Assembly: GCA_051453625.1 (NCBI GenBank)
Contig: JBOZIK010000001.1
Span: 119,703,653 to 119,767,652, forward strand
Reading direction: 5' to 3'
DNA from: Welwitschia mirabilis
Taxonomy: Eukaryota; Gnetophyta; Gnetopsida; Welwitschiales
Length of the DNA stretch: 64,000 nucleotides
Under the pieces are notes generated by a model. The model did no database searches. It saw only the letters and a list, made by a program, of their open reading frames with translations, and was not told where the DNA came from. Position 1 is the stretch's first letter, and every line of letters begins with the position of its first letter. Below are positions 10,480-22,903 of this stretch, piece by piece. A program made the translations under genes and the position numbers.

Positions 10480-11222
10480 AAAATGAATTCTTAATGGAAA
10501 AGGAGAGGAGTTGACTTTATTTTATACAAGAAGTTTTAGATTTTATGAAGTCCTATAGGTTACAATTTTAAGTGGATATCCCAAGTCTATATTTGGAGTT
10601 TAGTATCACTTATCATTCAAAAGCTAAAAGACCTTAGAAATCTCTATTCAATACTTATCTTTTAAGGCTATGTATGGAAGAAAATAGTTAACTCCATTAA
10701 GCTGGTCAGACATCATAAAAAAAGAGATTATAAGAAAGAAGAAACCATATTTCAAGAAGAAGACATGATAATCATCTCATGATTAGTACAAGAAATTCTT
10801 TGACTAAATACATTCTAGTCAAATATCTCAAATGAAAGATGAACATCTATTATCAACCATAAAAAATCTGAATATTTAGCTTATAAATTGGAGCTTCCGC
10901 TCAATATGTTTTAACTTCATCTAGTAATTCATGCTATTTTTTGGAAGCCTTATAATATAGCATTAAGTTCAAGATTGCATACTTGATTGAATGCAACAAG
11001 ATCTTTTCCCATTTAGTCAAGAAAATGTGATGAATATTTATTATAGGCTTGTTTTATTTATTCTTAATTAATTTTCATACCAATGAATAACTAGAGGATG
11101 TAGATAAAAGTGATCCATCCATTGAGGATTTAATGATTGAAACTTTAAGATGAATAAAGAGGGAACACAAGCATAAGTGGTTCATTCACTAACGAGTTGA
11201 TGCTCCAAGACAAGATGAGAAA
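10480..11222 (+). pseudogene. integrase C-terminal/chromodomain-like remnant of G1
   Basis: The frame gives KEETIFQEEDMII and then AYKLELPLNM followed by a degraded HPVFHVS-type segment (about 10875-10960), a hallmark of the C-terminal end of chromovirus integrases. Towards the LTR, LQDKMRNKGEGNV-like residues correspond to the usual end of the chromovirus polyprotein (LEDKV...GGNV), directly before the polypurine tract. Stops and frameshifts are frequent. The upstream catalytic core is absent. Confidence 0.6.
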
Positions 11223-11237
11223 TTAAGGGGAAGGGAA
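11223..11237 (+). other. polypurine tract of G1
   Basis: TTAAGGGGAAGGGAA lies immediately 5' of the 3' LTR, in the expected place for plus-strand priming. Confidence 0.75.
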
Positions 11238-11662
11238 TGTAATGTTTCAAAATCACTTTTAATTAAGTGATTATTGTTAAATGTAATTAAAAATATAATT
11301 AAGCATAATTAATGTATATCAAATGGGTATGATACATAAATTATAATATTATGTCCCTTCATTTTAGTTCCTAAGCCTATAACATTAGGTGGGGGTGTAT
11401 AGATTAGGTGCATGTAATCAATGAAAACCTTGGATAATTACCAAGGGCTTAAAAAGAGGGGCTAAGGTTGTAGCCATGTCTTTACATTTGAAAACTAGTT
11501 CAAGGTTGAAATAAGATGCAGATGACAAACTACAACTACTTTAATAAAGATATACTTCATTTTAGCTAAGTTTATGTGTTATAAAATTCCTTATTCTATA
11601 ATTTCTAATTTTTCTTATTAAATGTAGAGCTCAATCTTAATTTCATAATTTGAAACATTATA
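11238..11662 (+). repeat. 3' LTR of G1
   Basis: It starts TGTAATGTTTCAAAATC and ends TTTGAAACATTATA, followed by the GAGAT duplication. Its length matches the 5' LTR, and the start is better preserved here (TGTAATG). Confidence 0.85.
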
Positions 11663-11799
11663 GAGATTGTCTTAAGTATATGAAGATATTTTTCTTTTAA
11701 AAACCTCTCTNNNNNNNNNNNNNNNNNNNNNNNNNNNNNNNNNNCCCCCCCCCTGCTTTCCTCCCTCCTTACAATTCATGATAATTAAAATAAATATTC
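11663..11799. other. G1 flank, 44-N gap and poly-C tract
   Basis: After the GAGAT duplication come about 40 bases of AT-rich flank, a gap at 11711-11754 and a run of nine C followed by CTGCTTTCCTCCCTCC. The low-complexity tract probably caused the gap. Confidence 0.8.
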
Positions 11800-13560
11800 T
11801 TAAATAATTCCTTTTCTATATATGAATCCCAAGATTTCAAAAGAGAATTGATGAATTATGGATGAAAAGGTAATAACATATTTCATGATAATTTTTATAT
11901 ATTTATAAATCAAGTAGTAAATGTCCATCACATGGCTATAGTAAAGGGATGTTAAATAAATTTTTTTATAAGGATTTAACATCATAAAGTAGAAAATTCT
12001 TAAAAGTAACATGTTACCTAAATTATTAAAATAAAAATTAAATTAGATGAAACATGAGAATTTATTAAAAAAACCTTAATTCAAATTGTAGGAAATGAAA
12101 AACATCAATTTTAATAATACATGAAAAGAAAGAATGCATTTTCAACATAGGTGATCTCCATAAAATCAATCATATGTTTAAAGAACTTACAAGAATATCA
12201 TTACAATAAAAGTTATTATACCTCATCTTATTGAAACATATATCATATGTAATAGTTTCATGTATGTAAGAAAAATAATTCTCCTTAATTCTAATTTTCT
12301 AAGAAGTACTAGTAAAATAAGTAGAAGTAATTAAAACATTTAAGAAGAGTAATTCTCTTTCACAAATCTAAAACCTTAATTAGATAAAGTATCCTAGCTT
12401 TTAATGGAGAAAAGATTGCAAAATATGGCTACTTCTCAAGTTGTACAAAGGGCACAATAACCCATGCAAATTCAAACATAAGAGTAATAATAAATGTATG
12501 GATGTAACTTAGGAACAATCATGGCATAAATCATAATGTCATAAAAATAAATTAAAAAATTATAATTCTAATTTTATTAGGATAGAATAAAACATGCAAT
12601 CATAACCCATGCAAACTCATAAGACATGGCTAATTCTCAAGTTCTCCAATGGTTACAATAACCCATCTAAACTTAAATATACTTATAATAATAGCTAAGT
12701 AGAAGTAACTTTAAAACCTCTTAGCATAATTAATAATATCACAAAAATAAATTAAAAAGAATTATAATTATATGTTTTCTAGAAGAGAATAAAACATGTA
12801 AAAATTTCAACAATGACTATCTACATTTACAACACCATTAATTAAAAATAATCTCCTATAATTAACTAAGAAAATAATCAAAATTAGCTCATGAGATAAC
12901 TAAATGTTGCATCAACACCAGTTTTCATCCCTAATATACTTAAAAACATTTTTTAAGTTTACACTAGTGCTAGTTTTAATTTTATTATTATAAGCCTTAG
13001 ATATACTAAAATATGTAACTATTAAACTAATTATAGAGTTATGATTCAATATTAATTTTTTTATATGGTTGTGTTATCTACTAATCTAAGCTTCCATTTA
13101 AATAAGAAACTTAATTTGGTTGTAAATTTTAAAGTTAATTCCTTTGGTAATGAAATTATTCTATTGTGAAAACTAATTCTTTTAAAGTAGTATGTATAAT
13201 TATAATTAAATACTCTTAATCAAGTAATATATTAAACATACCAATTAAAGAAAATAAAAAGTTATTTGAATATAAAACATAGTGGTAATAAAATACATTA
13301 GACATACATGATTTTATAAAGCTCTTTAATTTATAAAATCTACCTATTTCTAAGCACTAATTCTAAACATTTCTTCAAGTCAAAACTGTCTAAGATAAAG
13401 TAAAGATAGGGAATTATGTTTTTAAATAATTTTATTAATAGAGAGGTACTCTATCAAATAAATTCTATTGTTAATACTTATGAAACAATTTATGATATTT
13501 CTAAAATTAGAAAAATTTATTATAAATAGTGCTTATGTATGTTAGATTTATGATACCCTT
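11800..13560 (+). repeat. dispersed repeat R, copy 1
   Basis: A long AT-rich non-coding block that recurs in the same orientation at 20281-21270 and again at 23930-24600. Shared words include ATCATAAAGTAGAAAATTCTTA (11980 area and 20462 area), AGTAGAAGTAATTAAAACAT (12319 and 20797) and AAAGTAAAGATAGGGA (13397 and 24438). No reading frame survives. It could be a long LTR or untranslated part of an unidentified element. Confidence 0.6.
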
Positions 13561-14147
13561 TTGTTTTCAAGTAAAAATGCAATAACAAATGTTATTGTAG
13601 TAATTTTTAATAATGTTAGTAATCAAAGATTAAGGATGATTCTACAACAAAGTTTTATGGTTTTATAAATTGAATATTTAAGAGAACACTTTCTATTATG
13701 ATCCTAAATAGGCTATTTAGATATCTCCATTTAATTATTCTTTACATTTTCATTTAGTAAAGATCAAATAACTTTAACATTGATGGGAGCTTTACTATTA
13801 ATAAATTTATCTTCCTAAAAGTGGATTTTGTTAGATGAATATTTAATATTTACCAACTAAGAATTATAAAAATTTCTTAATTCTTTAAATGATCAAATCT
13901 AGGTGCAACAACTTATGATTAATTTTAGCATCACTACTAATTCTAACTAAGATTTTTTTCTTACAAATAGCCAATATCTTAAATGTGTTTTCAAAGATAA
14001 ACCTTCTAACTATGATATCTTTCTGAAATTTAGATTTTATATTCAAATAAAACTTAAGTAGGATGATTTTCAAATGCCTGAGGGATTTATTATTTAATAA
14101 TATCTTTGAAAATCCTACTTTCATATCCCAATAGGAAGACATTAAAG
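13561..14147. other. sequence between repeat R and the solo LTR
   Basis: AT-rich. It may belong to the LINE remnant that continues beyond the solo LTR, because its last 34 bases recur in modified form at 15363-15396. No conserved protein motif was recognised. Confidence 0.35.
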
Positions 14148-15367
14148 TGTTAGAACTTTACATTACCAATTGATGTCAAAATAATATGATCTTTATAGAA
14201 TCAAATGTGATTTCATAGATGCAAGAACCTAAAGGATCCATAACCAAAAGAAAGATAGTAAAGATTTAGACATGTTCTGATTAAAGTAACTTGATTTTTT
14301 ATTGAAGAATTTAAAGTAGGAGCAACTAAACCTAGAAATACACATTTTGGGCTACTTCATATAGGGTCAATTAAATTTTTATGGGGTTAATCAGACCTAG
14401 AAACACACTTTCCAAGCTTCATCATTTGTACTATGTCATATGGGGTTGATCGAATTCATGTGGTATCAATTGAACCTAATTAAAGCAGTCGACTAGATTT
14501 TAAATGGGATGATCAAACCAAGTAATGTGAGTTACTTGGATCAACTGAATGATAAAGCGACAACTAGATTAGGTGACATAAGTCACTTTAGTTAATCGAA
14601 TGTTTCAAGTGGTCAACTGATCAAAGCATAAGTAGAAATTTTCAAATAGTCTTCTAACCATTATTTCACGAAATTTATCCATTGAAAATGTTAGATTACT
14701 TCTAAACTATCTAATGGTTGTATTTTGAGGAAATATATTTAAAGAAGTCATATTCAAAAACTTGAAAGAAGATCAAACATATTTTTGAAAAGGAGGCTTT
14801 ACTCTTGATCTAAAGAGCTTACCTTTGTAACATCATTTTTATCTCGCTTAGTATTTACCTTTATACTAAATCTAAGTAATAAGGCTTCATTGTTAGTTCT
14901 TGCATTTGAGTGACTTAGAGCATAGAGGATTTATTCTATCACTCACCCTTATACATTTTATTAAGGTTGAGACTTAGCCTATAAAAGTTCATTTTATGAA
15001 GGTTGAAACTTATCCTAAAAAAGTTTGTTTTATGAAGGTTGAGACTTAGCCTACAAAAGTCTGGTTTATGAAGGTTGAGACTTAGCTTAAAAAAGTCTAC
15101 TTTGTAAGGTTGAAGTTTAGCCTTAAAAACCTAATGGATAATGAAGTAACAGAGATCTAGAATAGCCTTAGTTATTGACTGTCTTTTGAGAGTGGATAAG
15201 GTCTATCCCAAGCCACTATAAATCCTGTCTTGTGCATTATTCTGGTTATACTTTTTTAGTTTATTTTGTTATATCTTTTTATGTCATAATTTTTTTATTG
15301 GGCAGTAGTAGTTATTTAAATTTTTTAGAAGTCCTATTTACCCCCCTTCTAGGGTTCTAGATCCTAC
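14148..15367 (+). mobile_element. solo Sirevirus-like LTR, type I
   Basis: It starts TGTTAGAACTTTACATTACC, continues with the family signature CAATTGATGTCAAA, and has GTCAAC/GTCGAC-type motifs across 14340-14620, for example GTCGACTAG at about 14490. A weak TATA-like TATATTTAAAG lies near 14734. Five copies of the GACTTAGCCTA repeat (14964-15120) and the typical end TTCTAGGGTTCTAGATCCTAC follow. No internal region adjoins either end, so this is a solo LTR. An imperfect 34-base direct repeat flanks it (14114-14147 and 15363-15396; 30 of 34 match). Confidence 0.85.
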
Positions 15368-15396
15368 TTTCATATGCCAACATGGAGACATTAAAG

Positions 15397-17450
15397 AGGA
15401 TTGTTTATCTATTAAATGCTTTAAATAGCATTGGTAAATCCTTAGCTAATGATTATTTTGATATTTTTTAAGAAACCATTAATATTGAATCTTTATGATC
15501 AAATATTAACAAGTGTACTATAAGGCTTTCTTGTAAGTGAGAAAAACTAATATTAATTTAAAATCAAATATCAATTACTTTGTTTAATTTCTATTATAAA
15601 ATGTAGACTATGTGGTTAGTACATGTTTATAAAATAATTTTTCACATTATTTGTAAAGAATGATTTGTTTTCATAAAGTGGAGGTATATTTTAAATAATA
15701 TTTTAGTAAATTAAAAAGGATAAAGTCTACTCATACTAATCAAAATATATATTTTATTAATATTGATTATGCCAAGTCCTATAATATAATATATTATTAA
15801 TTAATTATGGAAATTTTAAGAGTCCTAGGTCTTGTAATTTAATTTTTCAAAATGGTAAAATTTGTCATTTAGGATGCCAATATTTCATATCTATAGATAC
15901 TAGTTTTTCTTCATCCTTTTTACTTCAATGTTCTATTAACCAAGATTATCCTTTGGATTTTTTTCTATTCATCATTATAATAAATTTTCTCTACCATGCT
16001 ATTAGAAAGATGAAGTTAATGATTTGATTCAAGGAATTCAAATTTAGTAGAATTAAAAATAGCTTATTTAATCAAATTTCATCACTAGATTGTTGTCTAA
16101 GATTTAAGAATATTATGATCTAATATTTAAAGCTAGAGCATCAATAAAGTTTAAAAAATGCTTAATAAGTGAAAGGCAAAAAAGCTCTTCTTATATCATA
16201 CTTATAGTTGATGTATATATCCTTCTTATGAATTCCTTCTAGATTACATTATCAAAATCTTAAATCTATTATTTAGAATTTTATATGGTTAGCTGATAAT
16301 AATCATAAGGGATTAAGTAAAGTTACTTTGAAATATTATTTTTTGATTAAAAAATGATGAGTTGGGAATATGTGAGAAATGCATTCTAACATCTTCAAAA
16401 GTGATAATCCTATCTTTAGTTGTTACTTCCACATTTTAAAATATATTCTTTTGAACTCTAAAACTATTAGTAAAGTATTCATTAACGATATTTTATCTCA
16501 AAAATTTATTAGAATTTATATAATACATTTTATTAATGGTAAATGAAGGTTTTAGAAAAATAGTTTTCTATATCTTGATAAGAACATACTCATTATCTCC
16601 ATTAAATTTAGGAGGGTAAGCTTCTTAATTATCTAAGAGCTAGTTTTCTAATGGAATTAGTTCTTTGGCTTATGTCAAACTTCATAATAACTAGACTAGT
16701 TAGGAACATTTTAATGTTTTAAATGGATTAATTATTAGAATGCATTAGGTTTTTCTTTTCCTAAGGAATTTCTTGTAATGGTTAGTTGAGATCTTTAATA
16801 ACTTCTATTATCTTCCTAAAGTCCTTCAATTTGATCAAACTTTATTCCATTAGAACAATCTTATATCCTTTTTTAGTCATATGTTAATATGAGTTAGTTA
16901 TTCACTAGAAAACAAAAAATTAAAGATCTAGAGCATCATCAAAGTCTTAGATTTAAAAATTCAATGGAAGACTCACTCTTTTCCAAACTATCAATATTTT
17001 AGTTAGTATTTATTACATTAAGGACTTCCACTTAAAAAATGGCTTTAATATTTTAATACCCATGATATTCAATGCTCTTTATGCAAAGATTTAAAAAATT
17101 CATTCATACTTTCTTTAAGTGTAGATATACTAAATGTGCATGGACATGGATTTCAAAATAAATCACTTCTTTTCTCTTTTAAATGATATTATTTTTGGGA
17201 ATAACTGAAATTTTCTCCTTATAAGTACTTTTTATGAAGACATTTATGTCCATGCATTCTTTAATATATTTTGTGTCTTTATTGTAAAATTTATCATTCT
17301 CAATGTAACCTTGTAAATTTTTTGGATCCCCTAGATAAAGATAATACTTTATAATGTTTAGAATTCTAAATTTAGATGTGAGTAAAGAAAGTATAGTTAA
17401 AGGTGAATTACCTCTCATGACTTATTAAGAATTTATTACAAGGACCCTTT
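15397..17450 (+). pseudogene. LINE (non-LTR) reverse transcriptase remnant, copy a
   Basis: At 15941-15976 the frame reads QDYPLDFFLFII, matching the LINE RT motif QGDPLSPFLFII. It is followed by NDLIQGIQI in another frame. At the far end, HDIQCSLCKDL (cysteines at 17073-17084) and, after a frameshift, HTFFKCRYTKCAWTW (about 17105-17150) match the zinc-binding domain that follows RT in plant LINEs. The catalytic FADD block between them is not recognisable. Many stops. The 5' part of the element and any ORF1 were not identified. Confidence rests on two separate, correctly ordered motifs. Confidence 0.6.
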
Positions 17451-20280
17451 CTGGTTTTTCAAGTTCCTTCTCATGGATTATTGATTAATCCTACTTATTA
17501 CATGGTTAGTAAAGATACTAAGAATCATTACTGTAACCTTTGTAGTAAAAGTCCTAATACCTCATAAAACAATTAGAGTGCCTAATTTTTATAGGAAAGT
17601 TTTATTCCATTTGATAATTTAGGAACATTTGCAAAAGTCAAAAGATTTTTCTATTTCATATTCATTTTTATTTAGTTTTTAAACTTTTTTTGGTTGAAAA
17701 AAGGTTTTAATAAAATATTAAAAAAATCATATAGGAAGCATTAATTCCATATTTCATACAAAGAATCACCCTTCACATGTTAGAGGAGCCAATGGATATG
17801 AGTCTTATGACAAACTTGAGAATAAAGCAAAAGAAAGGAAATTATTAACAACTTCATAGAAAAAGGAAAACATTCATAGTACTCACTAAAGAAGACACTA
17901 TTTTTATGTAACTTTTATATTTCAAATAATAAAGCACATGTTAAAGTATCCCATAGAATCTAAGTTCTACTTAAAGAAATGTAGCCAATACTAAAAAATA
18001 CAAAGAGGAAGAGAAATTTCAAATTAGAAAATTCAAACTAGAAGAACAATCTTATAATGTCAAAAGGTATGATGGAAGAAATCTTTAGTATTACAATGAG
18101 GACAAAGAGATTAATGATTCTACATTTTTATTAAGAATTCACCAAGGAATAAATCTTGATAGAGAAGGAATCAAGAAAAATAAGCTACATTGGAGGGTTG
18201 TTTGGGTTTTTTAAGAATTATAAATAAGTTAAAGCTAAGTCTCCTAAAAAAATTAATACACCAAAGGAGGTTAATCTTGAAAACCTTATACCTATGAGGT
18301 AGGTTATATTTGTAGCCTTCTTTACTTGTATAATTAAGAAATGGAATATTAAATAGCCAATTCCAAATTATGGACTTTTAAGATTTTGTTATTTTTTGAA
18401 TGTTTGTTATTTAATTATGAAATTTTAAGCTTTTGTTATTTCTATGCTATCTAGATCTACATTTGCTGCTAACTTAGTAAATCATTTTCTTTGGGACATG
18501 ATAACTTTTTATATTTTGTTTTATATTACGTACATTAATTTTTATTCTAATAACATTATTATTCATAAATATAATGTATAACAATTTATAATCTAATCTA
18601 CTATTATAAAATATTAACAAAATTTATCTTCCACCAACATCATCTATCTTAAACAATCTAGTTAAAATGTATTTTTTAATAGTCCTTCTTCATAGTATGT
18701 AAATTAATATTAGCTTAGCTTTGATCGAATTTTTAAAACTGGTATAATTTATATTCATAAAGTAGCCATATTTAGTAGGTAAATTTATTAACTTTACCTC
18801 TCATAAAGAAGCAACTGTAAGATCCTAATGCATTTTTTAGGTGAAGAATTAATGAAATCCTTAAATGATCTTAGAAATTAAGGAACAAAAAACAAAGATA
18901 ACATATGGTAATATATTAATATATTCACTAACAAAGTTAAGAATAAGAAATTTAGAGATTTTCGATAATAGGAAGGTACTTTTTAACTATTCCCTATCAT
19001 GACTTAAAATCAAAAGTGTATTATAATGGAATAGAAAAGAAACAAACTTCATCCTTCTAAGAAACACTAAAAACATTCATTGACTTTCATCTTCTTTAAG
19101 ACTTATATTTTAATGGTTGATTTAACTTATGATCAAGTTATCTCCTACTGTTAATGCTAGGAGGGTATTTTATTATACTGCTAAGTAAAAGACTCTAAAT
19201 TCCAATTTATGTTTCATCTAACTTTCCTACTTAGTTAATCAAATATTCAAGTAATCATCTCGATGTTATTCAAAAAACTTATAATGATAGTTTAATTGAC
19301 TAGATAAATTGTGTAATTGTTTGGATAGTTTTTGCATAAACTTTTTAAACTTAATAACCATGGGAAAAATTTAAAATGTATTTGGTTAATTAAATACTGA
19401 ATGATATGTTTTTAAAAAATACACACTTAAAAATGTATATTTGTATTAAACTTCTCATTAAAACTACTTATCAAACATATATACATAGACATGTTAGAAA
19501 CATAAGAAATGCATGATTATATGGGAATTATTCTACATTACTCATTTCACGTTTGAAAAGAAGATAATATATTAAGTAATAAATTACCTAAATTTTGAAA
19601 AGTTTTCAACTACTCTTAAGTCATCCATTTTTCATCTTTAATAGTTTCTAATTTAATGTGATTAGTATTGATACCTATATTTTCTTCTTTTATGCTTCTT
19701 TTCTTTTTTTTTTTTTAAACTTTTAAGATGGCTCTCCTTGTAAAAAATTTCATAATTCAAGTATTTACATTAATCAATATAATATGAGTGTAAATTATTA
19801 ATGTTAAGATATAAGAAACATTCACATATTTAAGTAGCACAAGCTCATATGCATTTTTACTAATCTTATTTATAATTTTAATCAATCCCATGTTCTTGTC
19901 TACTAAACTTTTTTTCCCCTTTTTATTTAAGCATTTTAACAATATTTTATTTTAATATATGTCAATATCAAATTTTCTTCTTGAAATTCTATCTTTTTTA
20001 AATTTATCATGCTCAATAACTTTCTCATTTTAAAAATATTTTTCCAAACTTCTTGTAGTACAAAAAGTTTTTATTTTTAATACATAGGCTTGTGGACATA
20101 AGGAATTCCTTTTTATCTATTTTATTAGAAATGAATTAATGGAAATGCATAATTTAATTATTGATATCATTAGCGAAATGAAGAAATCATCCCTACTTTT
20201 CATCAAATTAACTCATTTTATATGAATTTCATAGACTACCTCAAAAGAAGACTTATGATACATCGAAATAAATTTTTTTA
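17451..20280. other. AT-rich stretch with no recognised gene
   Basis: Dense in stops on both strands. A lysine-rich broken frame around 17790-18290 could be tail material of the LINE or of another element, but no motif supports this. A T-run lies at 19708-19719. Confidence 0.4.
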
Positions 20281-21270
20281 ACACATTTTTCCATACACAT
20301 GAATCCTAAACTCTTAGAAGAGAAATCATGAATTATAAATAAAAAGATAATGAAATAATTCATAAATGTTTTTTTTAATAGCATTACAAATATAGTAGTA
20401 AATTTCCATAAGATGTCTCTAAAAAAAAGGGAACAATTTAGTTTTCTTATAATGAGTTGATATCATAAAGTAGAAAATTCTTAGAAATGATGAAAGGAGG
20501 AAAATACTTAAGGAAGAAAAAAATAAGGTAGAAAACAAATGGTAATATATTGAAAAAGATTAGTAAAAATTCTAGGAAATAAAAAAACCAATATTAATAT
20601 TATATGAAAAGAAATAACTAAAAGGTTTTAGCATTTTCAATAAATGAAACTCCCTAGAATAAAATAGATATTTGAAGAACTTACAAAGAAAACCAATCCA
20701 TGAAAATTATGAAACCTTGTCTTACTCAAAACATATGCCATATAAGGTAGTTTCTTGTAAGTAAAAGAAACAATTACCTTTATTTCTAATAAAGGAAGTA
20801 GAAGTAATTAAAACATTTAAAAAAGAGATCTATTTTTCACAAACCTAAAATCTTAATTGGAAATAATGTCTTAGCATGCCATGAATAAAAATTATAGAAA
20901 TGTGGCTAATCTTCAAGTTTCATAATCAACACAACTCCGCCTAAAAACTTAAACATAATCACAACAAAAATTGGATTAAACTAACATAGAAAAAATCTTG
21001 ATATAATTCATAATATCATAAAAACAATTTAAAAATAATTATAATACTATATCTAACTATAATAGAATAAAACATTTAACAACTACTACCTGAATCTACA
21101 ACATCCTTAATTAAAGTGAACCTCCTATAAATAAATAATAAAATAATCAAAATCAATTCATAAGATAAGAAAATATTATAAAAACAAAAGTGATAATTTC
21201 TAGTACTCTTTGAAGAATATGATAAATTTTCACTAATGTTAGTTTTAATTCTCTTATTACATTTATGAAA
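20281..21270 (+). repeat. dispersed repeat R, copy 2, first part
   Basis: Aligns by eye to 11800-13000 in the same orientation, for example ATCATAAAGTAGAAAATTCTTA, AGTAGAAGTAATTAAAACAT, and AATAATCAAAAT followed by CTAATGTTAGTTTTAATT. The similarity stops where LINE copy b begins and resumes after the large gap (23930 onward), so this copy looks interrupted. Confidence 0.6.
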
Positions 21271-22440
21271 GCATTGGAATTGTTTCATAGGAAACAAATG
21301 AAAGAAAGGTAGACATAAAGGGATTTGTCTGGTACTAGGATGTAAATCCTTCAACCATGTAAAATTTCTACATGATACGTTTCTCTTTACATGTGACTTG
21401 AATGAATCACTAAAACATCTAATATTAATATTAGATAGATTTTCTTAGTTATTTGGTCTTAATATCAACTTTTGCAAATCGATTTCCCCTATTTAACATA
21501 TCAAAAAAAGGAGATTTGAATTAGAAAATTTAATTCAATGCTGGATAAATGAATGATTAACTATATACTTAGGGTTACTAATATCAAATGAAATAATTTA
21601 AAAAATAAATGGAATAATATCCTAATAAAGGAAAATAAGAAACTAGTGGGATGAAATGGTAAGGTACTTTCTCAAGTAAGAAGAATAAGACTTATCATAG
21701 TAGTTCTCTAATTTGTTTTAATTTTTATTATGATAAACATATGTTTTCTTTCATTGGTGATTACTTAATTCAAAATAAGAGAAGAAAATTTTTTATAGAG
21801 ATATTCAAGTAAAAAAAAGGAAAATACACTAGTTGAATTTGAAAAGTGTTGAGCTAATATAGAAGGATAAAGCTAGGAAATTAAGAACTTAAGAGAAATA
21901 AATAAAGGTATTATTGGTAAAATTATCTAGAGGTTTATCATAGTATATATAAATTAATTGAAAATTTGAAAAGTAAAATATTTATATGGATCTATAATGT
22001 ATTTAATGTCCTCCAAATAATGGATCCTTATTCAAGATTTTAATGCATGAAGGAAATTAAGAATTAATTTTCCTTACAATTGAAAAAGATTGATGAAATA
22101 TTCAAGGTGGTCAAGAGATTTAAAATACAATAATAAAGTTAGTCAATTCCTATGTGAAACTTAAGTGGACAAAATTAGTAAAACATGAAAGAAGGTGATC
22201 TTAAAACTTAAGTTTTAAAACTTTTTCATTCTTTTAAGAAAATAAATCTACTAACATCTAACTACTTAAAAAACAAGAAAATGAAGGTTCATGAACTTTC
22301 CAAATTATGTTTCACAAAGGAAAAAATATAGATCATCTCTTTCTTAGATACATAAAGACCAAGAATATTTGGAGCCTTATTAAGAATATCATAGATTAGC
22401 ATATCATTGTACCAATAAATATTTCAAGTATAATAACTCA
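21271..22440 (+). pseudogene. LINE reverse transcriptase remnant, copy b
   Basis: The frame reads FLHDTFLF at 21365-21388, a decayed LINE RT active site (normally FADDT.LF), then LNESLKHLILILDRFS and FGLNINFCKS, the usual post-catalytic segment. Next come LIKENKKLVGWNG-like and KVLSQVRRIRLI (compare the family pattern W.G..LS.GGR..LI) and IKNLREINKGIIGK (about 21880), matching the GG.G.RNL...N.ALL.KW block. A zinc-binding end with CFTKE at 22308 and an IDHLF-type histidine follows near 22330. The order is correct for a plant LINE. Stops and frameshifts are throughout. Its ends abut the two halves of repeat R. Confidence 0.65.
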
Positions 22441-22827
22441 ATGATAATATGAAAAATTTGTAATTAGTAAAATGAAAAAGTTTTTAATGATAGACTTTTA
22501 CCCCTAATTAAAATATAATCCAAAGTTTTCAAATAATTAAATATTATTTCCTGAGGATCTTTTAATTTTACATTTTAATTTTCTTACTAGATCAAATTTT
22601 TATTTTCTATTTTTAATTTCATAATATCATCACTTAACTCAGATTGTAAAATAACCTCATCACATCAAATTTTGGTTTCCTATTTTTAGACTTTAATAAT
22701 AAACCTTTAATGTTTTTCATTTTACAAAAAACTAAAATGCTCTAAAATACATGATTATTATGCTAAAAATTTCAAATTTCATCATTAATATTTATTTATT
22801 TTTGAGATTTATATGTTCTAATAATTA

Positions 22828-22830
<3 letters not shown>
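22441..22830. other. AT-rich stretch, nothing recognised
   Basis: Low-complexity AT-rich sequence leading into the CT microsatellite. Confidence 0.5.

Positions 22831-22903
<73 letters not shown>
22831..22903. repeat. (CT)n microsatellite at gap edge
   Basis: An uninterrupted TC dinucleotide run of 73 bases ending at a large gap. The apparent Arg-Glu repeat reading frames on the other strand are artefacts of it. Confidence 0.95.

Larger units (their letters stand above)
6493..11662 (+). mobile_element. Ty3/gypsy chromovirus-like element G1, internally deleted
   Basis: Two direct LTRs of about 425 bp (6493-6918 and 11238-11662) bound the element. The outer ends are TATAATGTTTC and GAAACATTATA, decayed from TGTAATG...CATTACA. 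A perfect 5-bp target duplication, GAGAT, lies at 6488-6492 and 11663-11667. Inside are a leader, a long minisatellite, a gag remnant with zinc knuckle, the C-terminal end of integrase and a polypurine tract. Protease, reverse transcriptase, RNase H and the integrase core are missing between about 10240 and 10480. A related, fuller copy lies inverted at 52402-61904. Confidence 0.85.

Noticed and set aside
13885-14142. 85-codon minus-strand ORF
   Set aside because: No family resemblance. The plus strand here probably belongs to a decayed element, and such an ORF is expected by chance in AT-rich DNA.
21076-21354. 92-codon minus-strand ORF in repeat R copy 2
   Set aside because: It crosses the junction between repeat R and the plus-strand LINE sequence, so it is a chance frame.
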